Source: an uncultured Bacteroidales bacterium
GTDB lineage: Bacteria > Bacteroidota > Bacteroidia > Bacteroidales > Bacteroidaceae
Assembly: GCA_902798425.1 (NCBI GenBank)
Contig: CADBWR010000010.1
Coordinates: 1 to 64,000, forward strand
Length of the DNA stretch: 64,000 nt
Direction: 5' to 3'
Within the stretch, counting starts at the first letter, position 1, and every line of letters starts with the position of its first letter. Shown here piece by piece: positions 15,042 through 24,707 of the stretch. Under the pieces are notes generated by a model. The model made no database searches and was not told the origin of the DNA. It saw nothing but the letters and a program-made list of their open reading frames with translations. A program made the position numbers and the translations under genes.

Positions 15042-17427
15042 AATTCTAACTAAATGTCGGAGCGCCATTAAAGGCTTCTGGCCCTGGTACAAGAGTTTGT
15101 ATGCCGGCCGCAAATGGTATACTAAGACGGGTATTGCTCTTGTCACATTCATTGTGGCCTTTCTGCTATACCTATTTATGGTAGATATTAACTTCCTTTG
15201 GCTATTTGGGCGTTCACCAAGCTTGTCATCTATCCGGAATCCCAAGACCGTACAGGCTTCGGAACTCTATAGTGCTGACGGGGTACTCATTGGCAAATAT
15301 TTCAGTGAAAACCGTACGCCAGTAAACTATGAGGACATCAACCCTGTCTTCTGGCAAGCGCTGATAGATACCGAGGATGAACGTTTCTTCCATCATATCG
15401 GCATCGATTTCCAGGCTGTTTTCGCAGCACTTAAAGACTATGTCGTACACCATGATGCCCGTGGAGCATCAACTATCACTCAGCAACTGGTAAAGAACAT
15501 GTTCCGTGTGCGTACTGAATATTCTACTGGTTTGCTGGGTAATGTTCCCGGCTTGAAGATGCTTATCATGAAAAGCAAGGAATGGATTACTGCTGTCAAG
15601 ATTGAGCTCTTCTTCGACAAGAAACAAATTCTCACCATGTATGCCAATACGGTCGACTTCGGCTCTAACGCCTTTGGTATTAAAACGGCTGCAAAGACCT
15701 ACTTTGGTACAACACCAAAAGAGCTTACAGCCGACCAGGCAGCAATCCTTGTCGGTCTTCTGAAGGCTACTACCTATTATAATCCTCGTATCAATCCGCA
15801 GAACTCCATGAATCGTCGCAATGTAGTTCTCAACAACATGTTGATTCATAAACATCTGACGCAGGAAGCATACGACACGTTGAGAGTAAAGTCCGTAAAG
15901 TTAGACTTCAGCGTAGAGAACAACTATGACGGTCAGGCTCTCTATTTCCGTGAAGCAGTAAAAAACCACCTTCAAAAATGGTGTTCCGACAACGACTACG
16001 ACTTATACAAGGATGGTCTGAAAATATATACCACCATAGACACCCGCTTGCAAAAATATGCCGAAGAGGCAGCCATCAAGCAGATGAAGCAAGTGCAGAG
16101 AACCTTCAATGCCCATTGGGGTTCTACAAATCCCTGGCAGGATGAGCGTCACAGGGAAATTCCCAACTTCATTGAAGACTTGGCCAAGAAAACGTCTTAT
16201 TACAAGATGTTAGCCCAGAAATACGACAACAACGAGGATAGCATCAACTACTACCTAAATCTTCCTCATAAGGTAAAACTCTTCGACTACGAGCAAGGTA
16301 CCATTGAGAAAGAGATGTCTACAATGGACTCCATCCGTTATATGGAACACTTCATGCACTGCGGATTCATTGCTATGGAGCCACAGACTGGCCACGTAAA
16401 AGCTTGGGTGGGCGACATTGACTTTAAGACATGGAAATATGACAAAGTGACTGCCATGCGTCAGCCAGGTTCTACCTTTAAACTATTTGTCTACACTGAG
16501 GCAATGAACCAAGGTATGACTCCCTGTGAGACTCGTAAGGACGAGTATTTCTCTATGCAGGTCTATGACGCAAAGGAGAAGAAAGAAGTCACGTGGGCTC
16601 CTACTAATGCTGACGGCCGTTTCACCGGTGTGGACATTACGTTAAAGCAAGCCTTTGCCATGAGTATCAACTCTGTGGCTGTACGATTAGGGCAAGAGTG
16701 CGGTATCGATCGTATCGCCAAGACCGCCCACGATATGGGTATCAACAGTCACCTCGACCCTACCCCATCCTTAGCACTTGGTGCCAGCGATGTAACACTG
16801 GAGGAATTGGTGAATGCTTATTGCACCCCTTGTAACAATGGGGTGCATCGTGAGCCTGTCCTTGTAACACGCATACTTGATCGTGATGGCAATGTGATTT
16901 ATAGTGCCCCGACTAACGATGAACAAGTAATCCCACACAAGTCTGCCTTTATGGTGCAACAACTGCTGATGGGTGGTATGAGTGGTACATCCTCTCGTCT
17001 GCGTGGCTTTGTCGGTTACGGGACAGACACTGATTTTGGCGGAAAAACGGGTACGTCTAACAATCACTCTGACGCGTGGTTTATTGGTACCACGCCCAAG
17101 TTGGTCGTAGGCGCTTGGGTTGGTGGAGAGTATCGTTGCATCCATTTCCGAACTGGCGAATTAGGTCAGGGCAACCGTACTGCCCTTCCCATCTGTGGTT
17201 ATTTCCTGCAGAGTGTATTGTCTGATAAGAGATTCCCTCAATATCATGCTAAGTTTGACAAGTACGAAGGTCTTTCCCTAAACGACTACAGTTGTGGTGG
17301 ATATTTCAAGGCACCTTCTGACTCAGACTCTATTGCGGTAGACAGCATAGCTATTCAACAACCGATTCACGAGACATCGGAACAAAATGGTGATGCAGAC
17401 AATGACATATTTTATGATGAAGAATGA
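15034..17427 (+). CDS. Class A penicillin-binding protein (PBP1A-like)
   Basis: A 797-residue bifunctional peptidoglycan synthase. A cytoplasmic basic tail precedes one membrane helix near residues 30-55. The GT51 transglycosylase domain has the catalytic glutamate in [17 protein letters not shown], then [12 protein letters not shown]. The transpeptidase domain has the active serine in QPGSTFKLF (near residue 480), the SxN motif in [12 protein letters not shown] (near 545) and [13 protein letters not shown] (near 670). An acidic serine-rich tail ends the protein. It builds and cross-links glycan strands on the periplasmic side. It overlaps miaA by 8 bp and is the last gene of the lpx operon. 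Confidence 0.95.
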   Translation: MNKILTKCRSAIKGFWPWYKSLYAGRKWYTKTGIALVTFIVAFLLYLFMVDINFLWLFGRSPSLSSIRNPKTVQASELYSADGVLIGKYFSENRTPVNYEDINPVFWQALIDTEDERFFHHIGIDFQAVFAALKDYVVHHDARGASTITQQLVKNMFRVRTEYSTGLLGNVPGLKMLIMKSKEWITAVKIELFFDKKQILTMYANTVDFGSNAFGIKTAAKTYFGTTPKELTADQAAILVGLLKATTYYNPRINPQNSMNRRNVVLNNMLIHKHLTQEAYDTLRVKSVKLDFSVENNYDGQALYFREAVKNHLQKWCSDNDYDLYKDGLKIYTTIDTRLQKYAEEAAIKQMKQVQRTFNAHWGSTNPWQDERHREIPNFIEDLAKKTSYYKMLAQKYDNNEDSINYYLNLPHKVKLFDYEQGTIEKEMSTMDSIRYMEHFMHCGFIAMEPQTGHVKAWVGDIDFKTWKYDKVTAMRQPGSTFKLFVYTEAMNQGMTPCETRKDEYFSMQVYDAKEKKEVTWAPTNADGRFTGVDITLKQAFAMSINSVAVRLGQECGIDRIAKTAHDMGINSHLDPTPSLALGASDVTLEELVNAYCTPCNNGVHREPVLVTRILDRDGNVIYSAPTNDEQVIPHKSAFMVQQLLMGGMSGTSSRLRGFVGYGTDTDFGGKTGTSNNHSDAWFIGTTPKLVVGAWVGGEYRCIHFRTGELGQGNRTALPICGYFLQSVLSDKRFPQYHAKFDKYEGLSLNDYSCGGYFKAPSDSDSIAVDSIAIQQPIHETSEQNGDADNDIFYDEE

Positions 17428-17521
17428 ACTATATAGTGAGCAAAATGCAAGCAAAAAGTGCTTTCATAGAACTATTGTGTAACATTTATGCTCGCTTTTA
17501 AAGTTTTTTGTATCAAAATAT

Positions 17522-17552
17522 TTTGTCATATCGCAAATTAAGCGTAATTTTA
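17522..17552 (+). promoter_or_regulatory. Promoter of the galactose transporter-galK unit
   Basis: TTTG at 17522-17525 and TAATTTTA at 17545-17552 are 19 bp apart. The last base differs from the TAnnTTTG consensus, exactly as in the promoter before the aldose epimerase at 20257. The rest of the 17428-17611 spacer shows only AT-rich sequence and a weak inverted repeat. Confidence 0.65.
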
Positions 17553-17611
17553 CAACCCCAAAATACTACAATCAAACAAACCTTTAATTTTTTATTAATG
17601 ATTTTTAAATT

Positions 17612-18934
17612 ATGAGTAAGCAACAAAAGAACGGAAGTATCATTGCCATCGTAACGATGATGTTCCTCTATGCCATGATTTCATTCGTAACAAATCTTGG
17701 TGCCCCCATTGGTGTAATCTGGAAGAATCAGCCCGAAATCGGTGGTTCCAATGTATTGGGAATCATGGGTAACTTTATGAACTTCTTTGCCTATTTATTC
17801 ATGGGCATACCAGCAGGAAAAATGTTAACGAAGGTTGGTTACAAGAAGACAGCCCTCATTGGTATTGCCGTTGGATTTATCGGTGTATTTATACAATTCC
17901 TATCTGGTTTCTCAGGAGGTATTTCAGGCTTTTGCGTCTACCTGTTTGGCGCCTTCGTTTCAGGATTCTCGGTATGTATTCTGAATACTGTTGTCAACCC
18001 CATGCTGAACCTTTTAGGTGGTGGCGGTAATCGCGGTAACCAGCTGAACATGATTGGTGGTACTCTGAATTCCCTGTCGGGTACGATGACTCCAATGCTT
18101 GTCGGTGCACTTATCGGTACTGTTACGGCAGCCACCCAGATGGCAGACGTGAACTTAGTAATGTATATTGCAATGACGGTTTTTGCTGCTGCTTTCTGCA
18201 TCTTGTTTTTTATCCCCATTCAGGATCCCGAGTTGGGCAAGGTAACAGCCGACACCAAGTTCGAGCACTCACCCTGGTCATTCCGTCACTGCATGCTTGG
18301 TGTTATTGCCATCTTCGTATACGTAGGTGTTGAGGTCGGCATTCCTGGCGGACTGAACTTCTACCTGTCAGACACCTCAGCAAATGGCGCATGGGTTAAT
18401 CCTGATGCTGTGCTCAATGCGGCAACCATCGGCGGCGCTGTTGCCGCAATGTACTGGCTGCTGATGCTTGTCGGCCGTATGGTAGCAAGTGCTATCGGTG
18501 CTAAGGTTTCTTCACGTCAGATGATGCTCACCACTACCTTTATAGGTATGGTACTTATCATTGCAGCCATTCTCACTCCCAAGAGCGTAACAGCAACCAT
18601 GCCGCTCGTAAAGATTCTGGAAGGCTCTGTCGAGATGACCATTGTTCCTCTGAGTGCTATTTTCCTCGTACTCTGCGGACTTTGCACTTCTGTTATGTGG
18701 GCCAGCATCTTCAACCTTGCTACCGAAGGACTGGGTAAGTATACCGCTCAGGCCAGTGGTATCTTTATGATGATGGTTGTCGGCGGTGGTGTTCTGCCCG
18801 TTGTACAGAACTTCTTTGCAGACTTCATGGGTTACATGCCAAGCTATTTTGTTTATCTGCTGGCTATGGGCTACATGTTCTACTATGCCCTCATCGGATG
18901 CAAAAATGTAAACAAAGACATTCCTATTGAGTAA
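17612..18934 (+). CDS. MFS hexose transporter (FHS-like), probably galactose
   Basis: A 440-residue inner-membrane protein with about 12 helices. The MFS loop motif is in AGKMLTKVGYKKTALIG after helix 2, and the layout resembles the fucose/glucose-galactose:H+ symporter group (FucP/GluP-like), including a second-half equivalent near MASAIGAKVSSRQMML. It lies 36 bp upstream of galactokinase in the same direction and behind one promoter, so galactose (or a close hexose) is the best guess for the substrate. The substrate is inferred from context, not from residues. Confidence 0.8.
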   Translation: MSKQQKNGSIIAIVTMMFLYAMISFVTNLGAPIGVIWKNQPEIGGSNVLGIMGNFMNFFAYLFMGIPAGKMLTKVGYKKTALIGIAVGFIGVFIQFLSGFSGGISGFCVYLFGAFVSGFSVCILNTVVNPMLNLLGGGGNRGNQLNMIGGTLNSLSGTMTPMLVGALIGTVTAATQMADVNLVMYIAMTVFAAAFCILFFIPIQDPELGKVTADTKFEHSPWSFRHCMLGVIAIFVYVGVEVGIPGGLNFYLSDTSANGAWVNPDAVLNAATIGGAVAAMYWLLMLVGRMVASAIGAKVSSRQMMLTTTFIGMVLIIAAILTPKSVTATMPLVKILEGSVEMTIVPLSAIFLVLCGLCTSVMWASIFNLATEGLGKYTAQASGIFMMMVVGGGVLPVVQNFFADFMGYMPSYFVYLLAMGYMFYYALIGCKNVNKDIPIE

Positions 18935-18970
18935 GTTATTAATAACAAACCTTTTAATAAGAAACAAGCT

Positions 18971-20137
18971 ATGATGGAAATTGATTTTGTAAGAAGTCGC
19001 TTTATCAAGCACTTCGATGGTAAGACTGGTAATGTATATGCCTCTCCAGGACGCATTAACCTCATCGGTGAGCACACCGACTATAATGGAGGTTTCGTTT
19101 TCCCGGGAGCAGTAGATAAAGGTGTTATGGCCGAGATGCGTGCCAACGATACAGAGGACACTGTAATGGCGTATGCCATCGACCTTAAGGACCGTGTTGA
19201 CTTCAAGCTCAGCGACCCTGCTGGTCCTAAGGCTTCATGGGCCCGCTACATCTATGGCATTGCGCTGGAAATGAAGAAACTCGGTGTACCTGTTAAGGGA
19301 TTCAATATCGCATTTGCTGGTGATGTACCTCTTGGCGCAGGCATGTCCAGCAGTGCTGCTATGGAAAGCTGTTTCGCTTGCGGACTTAACGACATCTTCG
19401 GCGACAACAAGGTTTCACAGTGGGATATGGTACTTGCTGGTCAGGCTACTGAGCACAACTACTGTGGTGTCAACTGCGGTATCATGGATCAGTTCGCTTC
19501 TGTCTTCGGTAAGGCAGGTTGCTTGATGCGTCTCGACTGCCGCAGCCGTGAGTTCGAATATTTCCCATTCAAGCCCGATGGTTATCGTCTAGTATTGTTA
19601 GACTCTGTCGTCAAGCACCAGTTGGCAGGTTCTCCATACAACGATCGTCGCAACAGCTGCGAGAATGTAGTAAAGCACATCCAGGCCAAGCACCCAGAGG
19701 GAAAGTATGAAACATTGCGCGATTGCACATGGGAACAACTTGACGAGGTACGTGCTGAGGTCGGCGAAGAAGATTACAAGCGTGCTAAATTCGTACTCGG
19801 TGAGAAAGACCGCGTACTGGCAGTCTGTGATGCATTGAACGAGGGAGACTATGAGAAAGTCGGCGAAATGATGTATCAGACTCACGAAGGTCTGTCTAAG
19901 GACTACGAAGTGTCTTGCGAAGAGCTTGACTATCTCAATGATATTGCGAAGGAGAACGGTGTTACTGGTTCTCGAATCATGGGTGGTGGATTTGGCGGTT
20001 GCACCATTAACTTGGTTCGCAACGACCTTTACAAACAGTTTGTTGCTGATGCCAAGCAGAAGTTCAACGCCAAGTATGGTCACGAGCCAAAAGTCTACGA
20101 TGTTGTCATAGGTGACGGCGCTCGCAAACTCTGCTAA
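18971..20137 (+). CDS. galK: Galactokinase
   Basis: A 388-residue GHMP kinase that phosphorylates D-galactose at C1 (Leloir pathway). All three family motifs are present: GRINLIGEHTDYNGGFVFP near residue 25-43, PLGAGMSSSAAME (phosphate loop) near 117-129, and GSRIMGGGFGGCTINLV near the C-terminus. The catalytic aspartate region CGIMDQFASVFG is intact. The start has two ATGs in a row (18971 and 18974). galT and galE are not in the window. A terminator follows at 20181-20221. Confidence 0.95.
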   Translation: MMEIDFVRSRFIKHFDGKTGNVYASPGRINLIGEHTDYNGGFVFPGAVDKGVMAEMRANDTEDTVMAYAIDLKDRVDFKLSDPAGPKASWARYIYGIALEMKKLGVPVKGFNIAFAGDVPLGAGMSSSAAMESCFACGLNDIFGDNKVSQWDMVLAGQATEHNYCGVNCGIMDQFASVFGKAGCLMRLDCRSREFEYFPFKPDGYRLVLLDSVVKHQLAGSPYNDRRNSCENVVKHIQAKHPEGKYETLRDCTWEQLDEVRAEVGEEDYKRAKFVLGEKDRVLAVCDALNEGDYEKVGEMMYQTHEGLSKDYEVSCEELDYLNDIAKENGVTGSRIMGGGFGGCTINLVRNDLYKQFVADAKQKFNAKYGHEPKVYDVVIGDGARKLC

Positions 20138-20180
20138 AAGTATTATATAGACACTTAGAGTGTTTATATAAGTTAAAAAC

Positions 20181-20221
20181 GGCGGAAAAGTGTTTAAAAA
20201 ACACTCTTCTGCCATTTTTTT
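20181..20221 (+). terminator. Terminator after galK
   Basis: A 15-base left arm (20181-20195) pairs with 20199-20213 with one wobble and one mismatch, and a T run follows (20215-20221). It separates the galactose unit from the epimerase/arabinose unit. Confidence 0.85.
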
Positions 20222-20233
20222 ATGATTATTTTC

Positions 20234-20264
20234 ATTGTCGTTCAGAAAATAATTAGTAATTTTA
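20234..20264 (+). promoter_or_regulatory. Promoter of the epimerase-arabinose operon
   Basis: ATTG at 20234-20237 and TAATTTTA at 20257-20264, 19 bp apart. The similarity to the promoter at 17522 continues past the -7 box: both read TAATTTTACA, then CCCAAAATA. Confidence 0.65.
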
Positions 20265-20310
20265 CACCCAAAATAATTAGCATTAACTAAAACTATTTTA
20301 TTAGCACACA

Positions 20311-21483
20311 ATGAGAAATATCAAAACAGTTCTCGCAGGCATGGGCATAGCAGCCATATTGTCTGCATGTGCCTCTGGTGAGCAGAAGGCACTGACGGTT
20401 TCGGGTCTTGACCCTGCCAAGTTCGACACCCTCATCAACGAGAAGCCCGTAAAGCTCTACACCCTCGTCAACAAGAATGGCGTAGAAGCTTGCATCACCA
20501 ATTTCGGTGGCCGTCTTGTTTCGTTGATGGTTCCCGATCGTGAAGGCAAGCTTACCGACGTCGTATTGGGCTACGACAACATTGCCCAGTATGCTGATGC
20601 CAAGAACTTCGGCAGCGATTTCGGTGCATCAATTGGCCGTTATGCCAACCGTATTAAGAATGGTCAGTTTTGCATTGGCGACTCTACAATTCAGTTGCCA
20701 CAGAACAATTTCGGACATTGTCTGCATGGTGGTCCCACAGGATGGCAGTACCAGATCTTCGATGCCGAGCAGATAGACCCAACCACCTTGAAGCTTACAC
20801 TTGTTAGCCCCGATGGCGACAACAATTTCCCTGGACAGGTGACTGCAACTGTTACTTATACACTGACCAATGATAACGCCATTGACATCAAGATGGAGGC
20901 CGAGACCGACAAACCCACCATTATCAATATGACCAACCACTCTTACTTCAACCTAAACGGCGATCCCACCCAGCCCGCTATGGACATGGAGCTTTATATC
21001 AATGCTGACAAGTTCACACCTGCCGACTCAACGTTTATGCCTACTGGCGAAATCTGCGAGGTTGCTGGCACACCTATGGACTTCCGCACAGCTCATGCCA
21101 TTCAGGACTCTTTGCGCATGGACTTCGAGCAGGTGAAGTTTGGCAACGGTTTTGATCACAACTGGATTCTGAACACCTATAAAGATGGCAAAGGCGATGA
21201 CACACAGGTAGCAGCATCGCTCTACTCACCCAAGACAGGCATTCTGCTCGAGGCATTTACCAACGAGCCCGGCATACAGGTTTATACTGGTAATTTCCAG
21301 GGTATTGACGGTGAACAAGACAAGGTTCGCAAGGGCGGCGTAAAATATCCACAGCGCCCCTCTGTTTGCCTTGAGAGCCAGAAGTACCCCAACTCACCCA
21401 ACCATGCTGAGTGGCCAAGCCCATTCCTGAATCCTGGTGAGAAATACTATAGTCACTTAGTATTCAAATTTTCTATCAAATAA
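20311..21483 (+). CDS. Aldose 1-epimerase, lipoprotein form (galM/araM-like)
   Basis: A 390-residue mutarotase with a lipoprotein signal ending LSAC (cysteine 20), so it should sit in a membrane facing the periplasm. Epimerase motifs are ASIGRYANRI, NNFGHCLHGG, MTNHSYFNLNG with a catalytic histidine, and NGFDHNWIL. The catalytic glutamate is in PSVCLESQKYPNSPNH near the C-terminus. Role: interconverts alpha and beta anomers of aldoses such as galactose and arabinose before uptake. It leads a unit of transporter and arabinose genes, each 8 to 31 bp apart. Arabinose is therefore a plausible substrate beside galactose. Confidence 0.9.
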   Translation: MRNIKTVLAGMGIAAILSACASGEQKALTVSGLDPAKFDTLINEKPVKLYTLVNKNGVEACITNFGGRLVSLMVPDREGKLTDVVLGYDNIAQYADAKNFGSDFGASIGRYANRIKNGQFCIGDSTIQLPQNNFGHCLHGGPTGWQYQIFDAEQIDPTTLKLTLVSPDGDNNFPGQVTATVTYTLTNDNAIDIKMEAETDKPTIINMTNHSYFNLNGDPTQPAMDMELYINADKFTPADSTFMPTGEICEVAGTPMDFRTAHAIQDSLRMDFEQVKFGNGFDHNWILNTYKDGKGDDTQVAASLYSPKTGILLEAFTNEPGIQVYTGNFQGIDGEQDKVRKGGVKYPQRPSVCLESQKYPNSPNHAEWPSPFLNPGEKYYSHLVFKFSIK

Positions 21484-21508
21484 CGAATAGTAATTACTCT
21501 AACTAACT

Positions 21509-22981
21509 ATGACACAAACAGATAATGGTAGCCGTAGCTATCTTGTCAGTATCGTGATGGTGGCTGTATTGGGTGGCCTGCTCTTTGGCTACGATACAGC
21601 TGTCATCTCCGGTGCTGAGAAAGGTCTTCAAGCATTCTTTATGGAGGCCAAAGACTTTGCCTATACTGATGCGTGGCACGGATTCACTTCTGCATCAGCT
21701 CTTATAGGCTGCATCATCGGTTCAGCTATTTCAGGTCTTCTTGCAACCAATCTTGGACGAAAGAAGTCACTCATCATTGCAGGCTTACTCTTCTTTATTT
21801 CAGCCTTAGGCTCAATGGACCCGGAGTTCCTGTTCTTCAACTATGGTGAGCCCACCTACTCCTTGCTCATCATGTTCAACATCTATCGCGTCATCGGCGG
21901 CATCGGCGTAGGTCTGGCATCAGCCATCTGCCCCATGTATATTGGCGAGGTAGCCCCATCCAACATCCGAGGCATGCTTGTCTCCTGGAACCAGTTCGCT
22001 ATCATCTTCGGCCAATTGGTGGTCTACTTTGTCAACTTTTTCATCTTGGGCGACCACATTCAGCCGTTGGTAGAAGAGATGGGTAAAGGTCTTGCAGCAA
22101 TCAATCCCGCAGCGCAGTGGACGGTGACAACCGGTTGGCGCTATATGTTTGGTAGCGAGGCCGTTCCTGCCGGACTCTTCGCCCTGCTCATCTGCTTCGT
22201 TCCTGAGACACCCCGTTACCTCGTATCGGTCGGTCAGGATCAGAAGGCACTGAGCATTCTAGCTAAGATTAACGGTACCAGCAAAGCCCAACAGATTCTG
22301 CAAGACATCAAGGATACGATGGTGGTAAAGACTGAGAAGCTGATGACTTATGGTGCACTATGTATCTTTGTCGGCATCATGCTCAGCGTCTTCCAGCAGG
22401 CTGTCGGTATCAATGCCGTGCTCTACTATGCTCCACGAATCTTTGGTGATATGGGTATGGACGACCCCATGATGCTTACAGTCTTTATGGGTATTATCAA
22501 TATCTCATTCACGCTGGTGGCAGTGTTCACTGTCGAGAAGTGGGGTCGCAAGCCACTGCTCATCTGGGGTTCACTGGGAATGGCACTGGGAGCCTTCGGT
22601 GTTGCGCTAACCTTTGGCCATGCAGGTATGGAACTGTTCACTGCAGCATTCCTACTCATCTACTCTGCCTCATTCATGTTCTCATGGGGTCCCATCTGCT
22701 GGGTACTCATTGCCGAGATTTTCCCCAACACCATCCGTGGTGGTGCGGTAGCGATTGCCGTAGCATTCCAGTGGATTAGTAATTTCATTGTTTCCAGCTC
22801 CTTTGTCCCCATGTTCAACATGCACCTGACAGAGGGCGATGACTTTGGCCATTGGTTTACCTACGGTCTGTATGGCATTATCTGTGTGATTGCTGCTGTC
22901 TTTGTATGGCGTTTGGTACCTGAGACGAAGGGAAAGACGTTGGAAGACATGACAAAATTGTGGAAAAAGCAAACTAACTAA
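21509..22981 (+). CDS. Sugar porter family MFS transporter (XylE/AraE-like)
   Basis: A 490-residue proton symporter with 12 helices and the full set of sugar-porter markers: GGLLFGYDTAVISG in helix 1, GRKKSLI between helices 2 and 3, PSNIRGMLVSWNQ, PETPRYLVSVG before the central loop, WGRKPLLIWG, and PETKGKTLE at the end of helix 12. The extended loops after helices 3 and 5-6 resemble D-xylose transporters of the XylE type. Surrounding genes for arabinose catabolism suggest pentose uptake. It stands 25 bp after the epimerase and 31 bp before a second transporter. Confidence 0.9.
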   Translation: MTQTDNGSRSYLVSIVMVAVLGGLLFGYDTAVISGAEKGLQAFFMEAKDFAYTDAWHGFTSASALIGCIIGSAISGLLATNLGRKKSLIIAGLLFFISALGSMDPEFLFFNYGEPTYSLLIMFNIYRVIGGIGVGLASAICPMYIGEVAPSNIRGMLVSWNQFAIIFGQLVVYFVNFFILGDHIQPLVEEMGKGLAAINPAAQWTVTTGWRYMFGSEAVPAGLFALLICFVPETPRYLVSVGQDQKALSILAKINGTSKAQQILQDIKDTMVVKTEKLMTYGALCIFVGIMLSVFQQAVGINAVLYYAPRIFGDMGMDDPMMLTVFMGIINISFTLVAVFTVEKWGRKPLLIWGSLGMALGAFGVALTFGHAGMELFTAAFLLIYSASFMFSWGPICWVLIAEIFPNTIRGGAVAIAVAFQWISNFIVSSSFVPMFNMHLTEGDDFGHWFTYGLYGIICVIAAVFVWRLVPETKGKTLEDMTKLWKKQTN

Positions 22982-23012
22982 TATAATAACTCTAACAAAA
23001 AAAATTAAAATT

Positions 23013-24692
23013 ATGGCATTATTAGACTGGATTGTCATTGGCGCTTTCTGTTTAGCGCTCATTGGCATTGTCGTTTGGGTTGTCAGCCAGAAGAACAATA
23101 ACTCTGCTGACTATTTCCTGGGTGGTAAAGATGCAACATGGATTGCTATCGGTGCAAGTATCTTTGCCTCAAACATTGGTTCTGAACACCTCATCGGACT
23201 GGCTGGTGCTGGTGCATCGTCAGGAATGGCTATGGCCCACTGGGAGATTCAGGGCTGGATGATTCTTATCTTGGGTTGGGTCTTCGTACCCTTCTACACC
23301 CGCTCTATGGTTTACACCATGCCTGAATTCCTTGAGCGTCGTTTCAACAAGGAGAGCCGCACCATTCTTTCCGTTATCTCACTCATCAGCTACGTGCTGA
23401 CCAAGGTCGCTGTAACGGTTTATGCTGGTGGTCTGGTCTTCCAGCAGGTCTTCGGTATCAAGGAACTGTGGGGCATTGATTTCTTCTGGATTGCTGCTAT
23501 CGGCCTAGTACTGATAACTGCTCTCTACACCATCTTCGGTGGTATGAAGAGTGTGCTCTACACCTCAGTGCTGCAGACACCTATCTTATTATTAGGCTCA
23601 CTCATCATCCTCGTGCTCGGTTTGAAAGCACTGGGTGGTTGGGACGAGATGATGTCTGTATGTTCTATCCAGACTGTCAACGAATATGGAGACCACATGA
23701 CAAATCTGATGCGTGACCTGCGTGACCCGCAGTATCCTTGGTTGGGTGCCCTCGTCGGTTCAGCTGTTATCGGTTTCTGGTATTGGTGTACTGACCAGTT
23801 CATCGTTCAGCGTGTGCTCTCTGGTAAAGACGAGAAAGAGAGTCGTCGTGGTACCATCTTCGGTGCTTACCTGAAGCTGACTCCCGTATTCCTCTTCCTC
23901 ATTCCCGGTATGATTGCTTACGCCATGTCTACCAAAGGCATCACTCTACCCAACGGCGAAACCTTCGTTCTGTCTACTCCCGACGCAGCCTTCCCCACCC
24001 TCGTGGCAAAGATTCTACCTGCAGGTGTGAAGGGTCTGGTTGTCTGTGGTATTCTGGCTGCCCTGATGTCGTCATTGGCCTCACTGTTCAACTCTTCAGC
24101 TATGCTGTTCACCATCGACTTCTGGAAGCGTCTGCGTCCTGAGACTCCTGAGAAGCAGCTGGTTCGTATTGGTCAGGTAGCAACAGTGGTTATCGTTATT
24201 CTCGGTATTCTTTGGATTCCCATCATGCGTTCTGTTGGCGACGTGCTATACAACTATCTGCAGGATGTCCAGTCAGTGCTCGCTCCTGGTATTGCTTCAG
24301 CTTTCTTGCTGGGTATCTGCTGGAAGCGCGCCTCTGCCAAGGGTGGTATGTGGGGTCTTCTCAGCGGTATCATCATTGGTCTGACCCGTCTGGGAGCTAA
24401 GGTATATTATAGTAATGTGCCCGATGCTGCTGACAACTGGTTCAAAGCTGTCTTCTTCGACTTCAACTGGCTGTACTTCTGCGGTGTCATGCTCATCGTC
24501 TGCTGTCTGGTTGTTATCGTTGTGTCTCTCTGCACAGAGGCTCCCGACGAGAAGAAGATTCAGGGACTGGTCTTCGGCACCGCTACTCCTGAACAGATTG
24601 CTGCCACCCGTGCTTCATGGGGCATGTGGGATGTCATTCATACTGTTATCATCCTCGGCATCACCGTATGTTTCTATATCTATTTCTGGTAA
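23013..24692 (+). CDS. Sodium:solute symporter (SSS family), probably sugar
   Basis: A 559-residue inner-membrane protein with about 14 helices. SSS markers are ADYFLGGKDATWIAIGASIFASNIGSEH (helix 1-2 region with the broken helix), FYTRSMVYTMPEFLERRF and the sodium-site region LMSSLASLFNSSAMLFTIDFW. It resembles the SglT branch for sugars. Bacteroides arabinose loci are known to carry such a symporter beside araR, and here it stands 15 bp before the AraR-like gene, so L-arabinose is the favoured substrate. Two transporters of different energy coupling in one operon may serve two affinities or two sugars. Confidence 0.88.
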   Translation: MALLDWIVIGAFCLALIGIVVWVVSQKNNNSADYFLGGKDATWIAIGASIFASNIGSEHLIGLAGAGASSGMAMAHWEIQGWMILILGWVFVPFYTRSMVYTMPEFLERRFNKESRTILSVISLISYVLTKVAVTVYAGGLVFQQVFGIKELWGIDFFWIAAIGLVLITALYTIFGGMKSVLYTSVLQTPILLLGSLIILVLGLKALGGWDEMMSVCSIQTVNEYGDHMTNLMRDLRDPQYPWLGALVGSAVIGFWYWCTDQFIVQRVLSGKDEKESRRGTIFGAYLKLTPVFLFLIPGMIAYAMSTKGITLPNGETFVLSTPDAAFPTLVAKILPAGVKGLVVCGILAALMSSLASLFNSSAMLFTIDFWKRLRPETPEKQLVRIGQVATVVIVILGILWIPIMRSVGDVLYNYLQDVQSVLAPGIASAFLLGICWKRASAKGGMWGLLSGIIIGLTRLGAKVYYSNVPDAADNWFKAVFFDFNWLYFCGVMLIVCCLVVIVVSLCTEAPDEKKIQGLVFGTATPEQIAATRASWGMWDVIHTVIILGITVCFYIYFW

Positions 24693-24707
24693 AAGAAGTT
24701 CATAATA

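Noticed and set aside
19598-20311. A 237-codon open frame on the minus strand opposite galK
   Set aside because: It mirrors the strong coding frame of galK, has no family features, and its start lies over the epimerase start. It is a by-product of codon bias.
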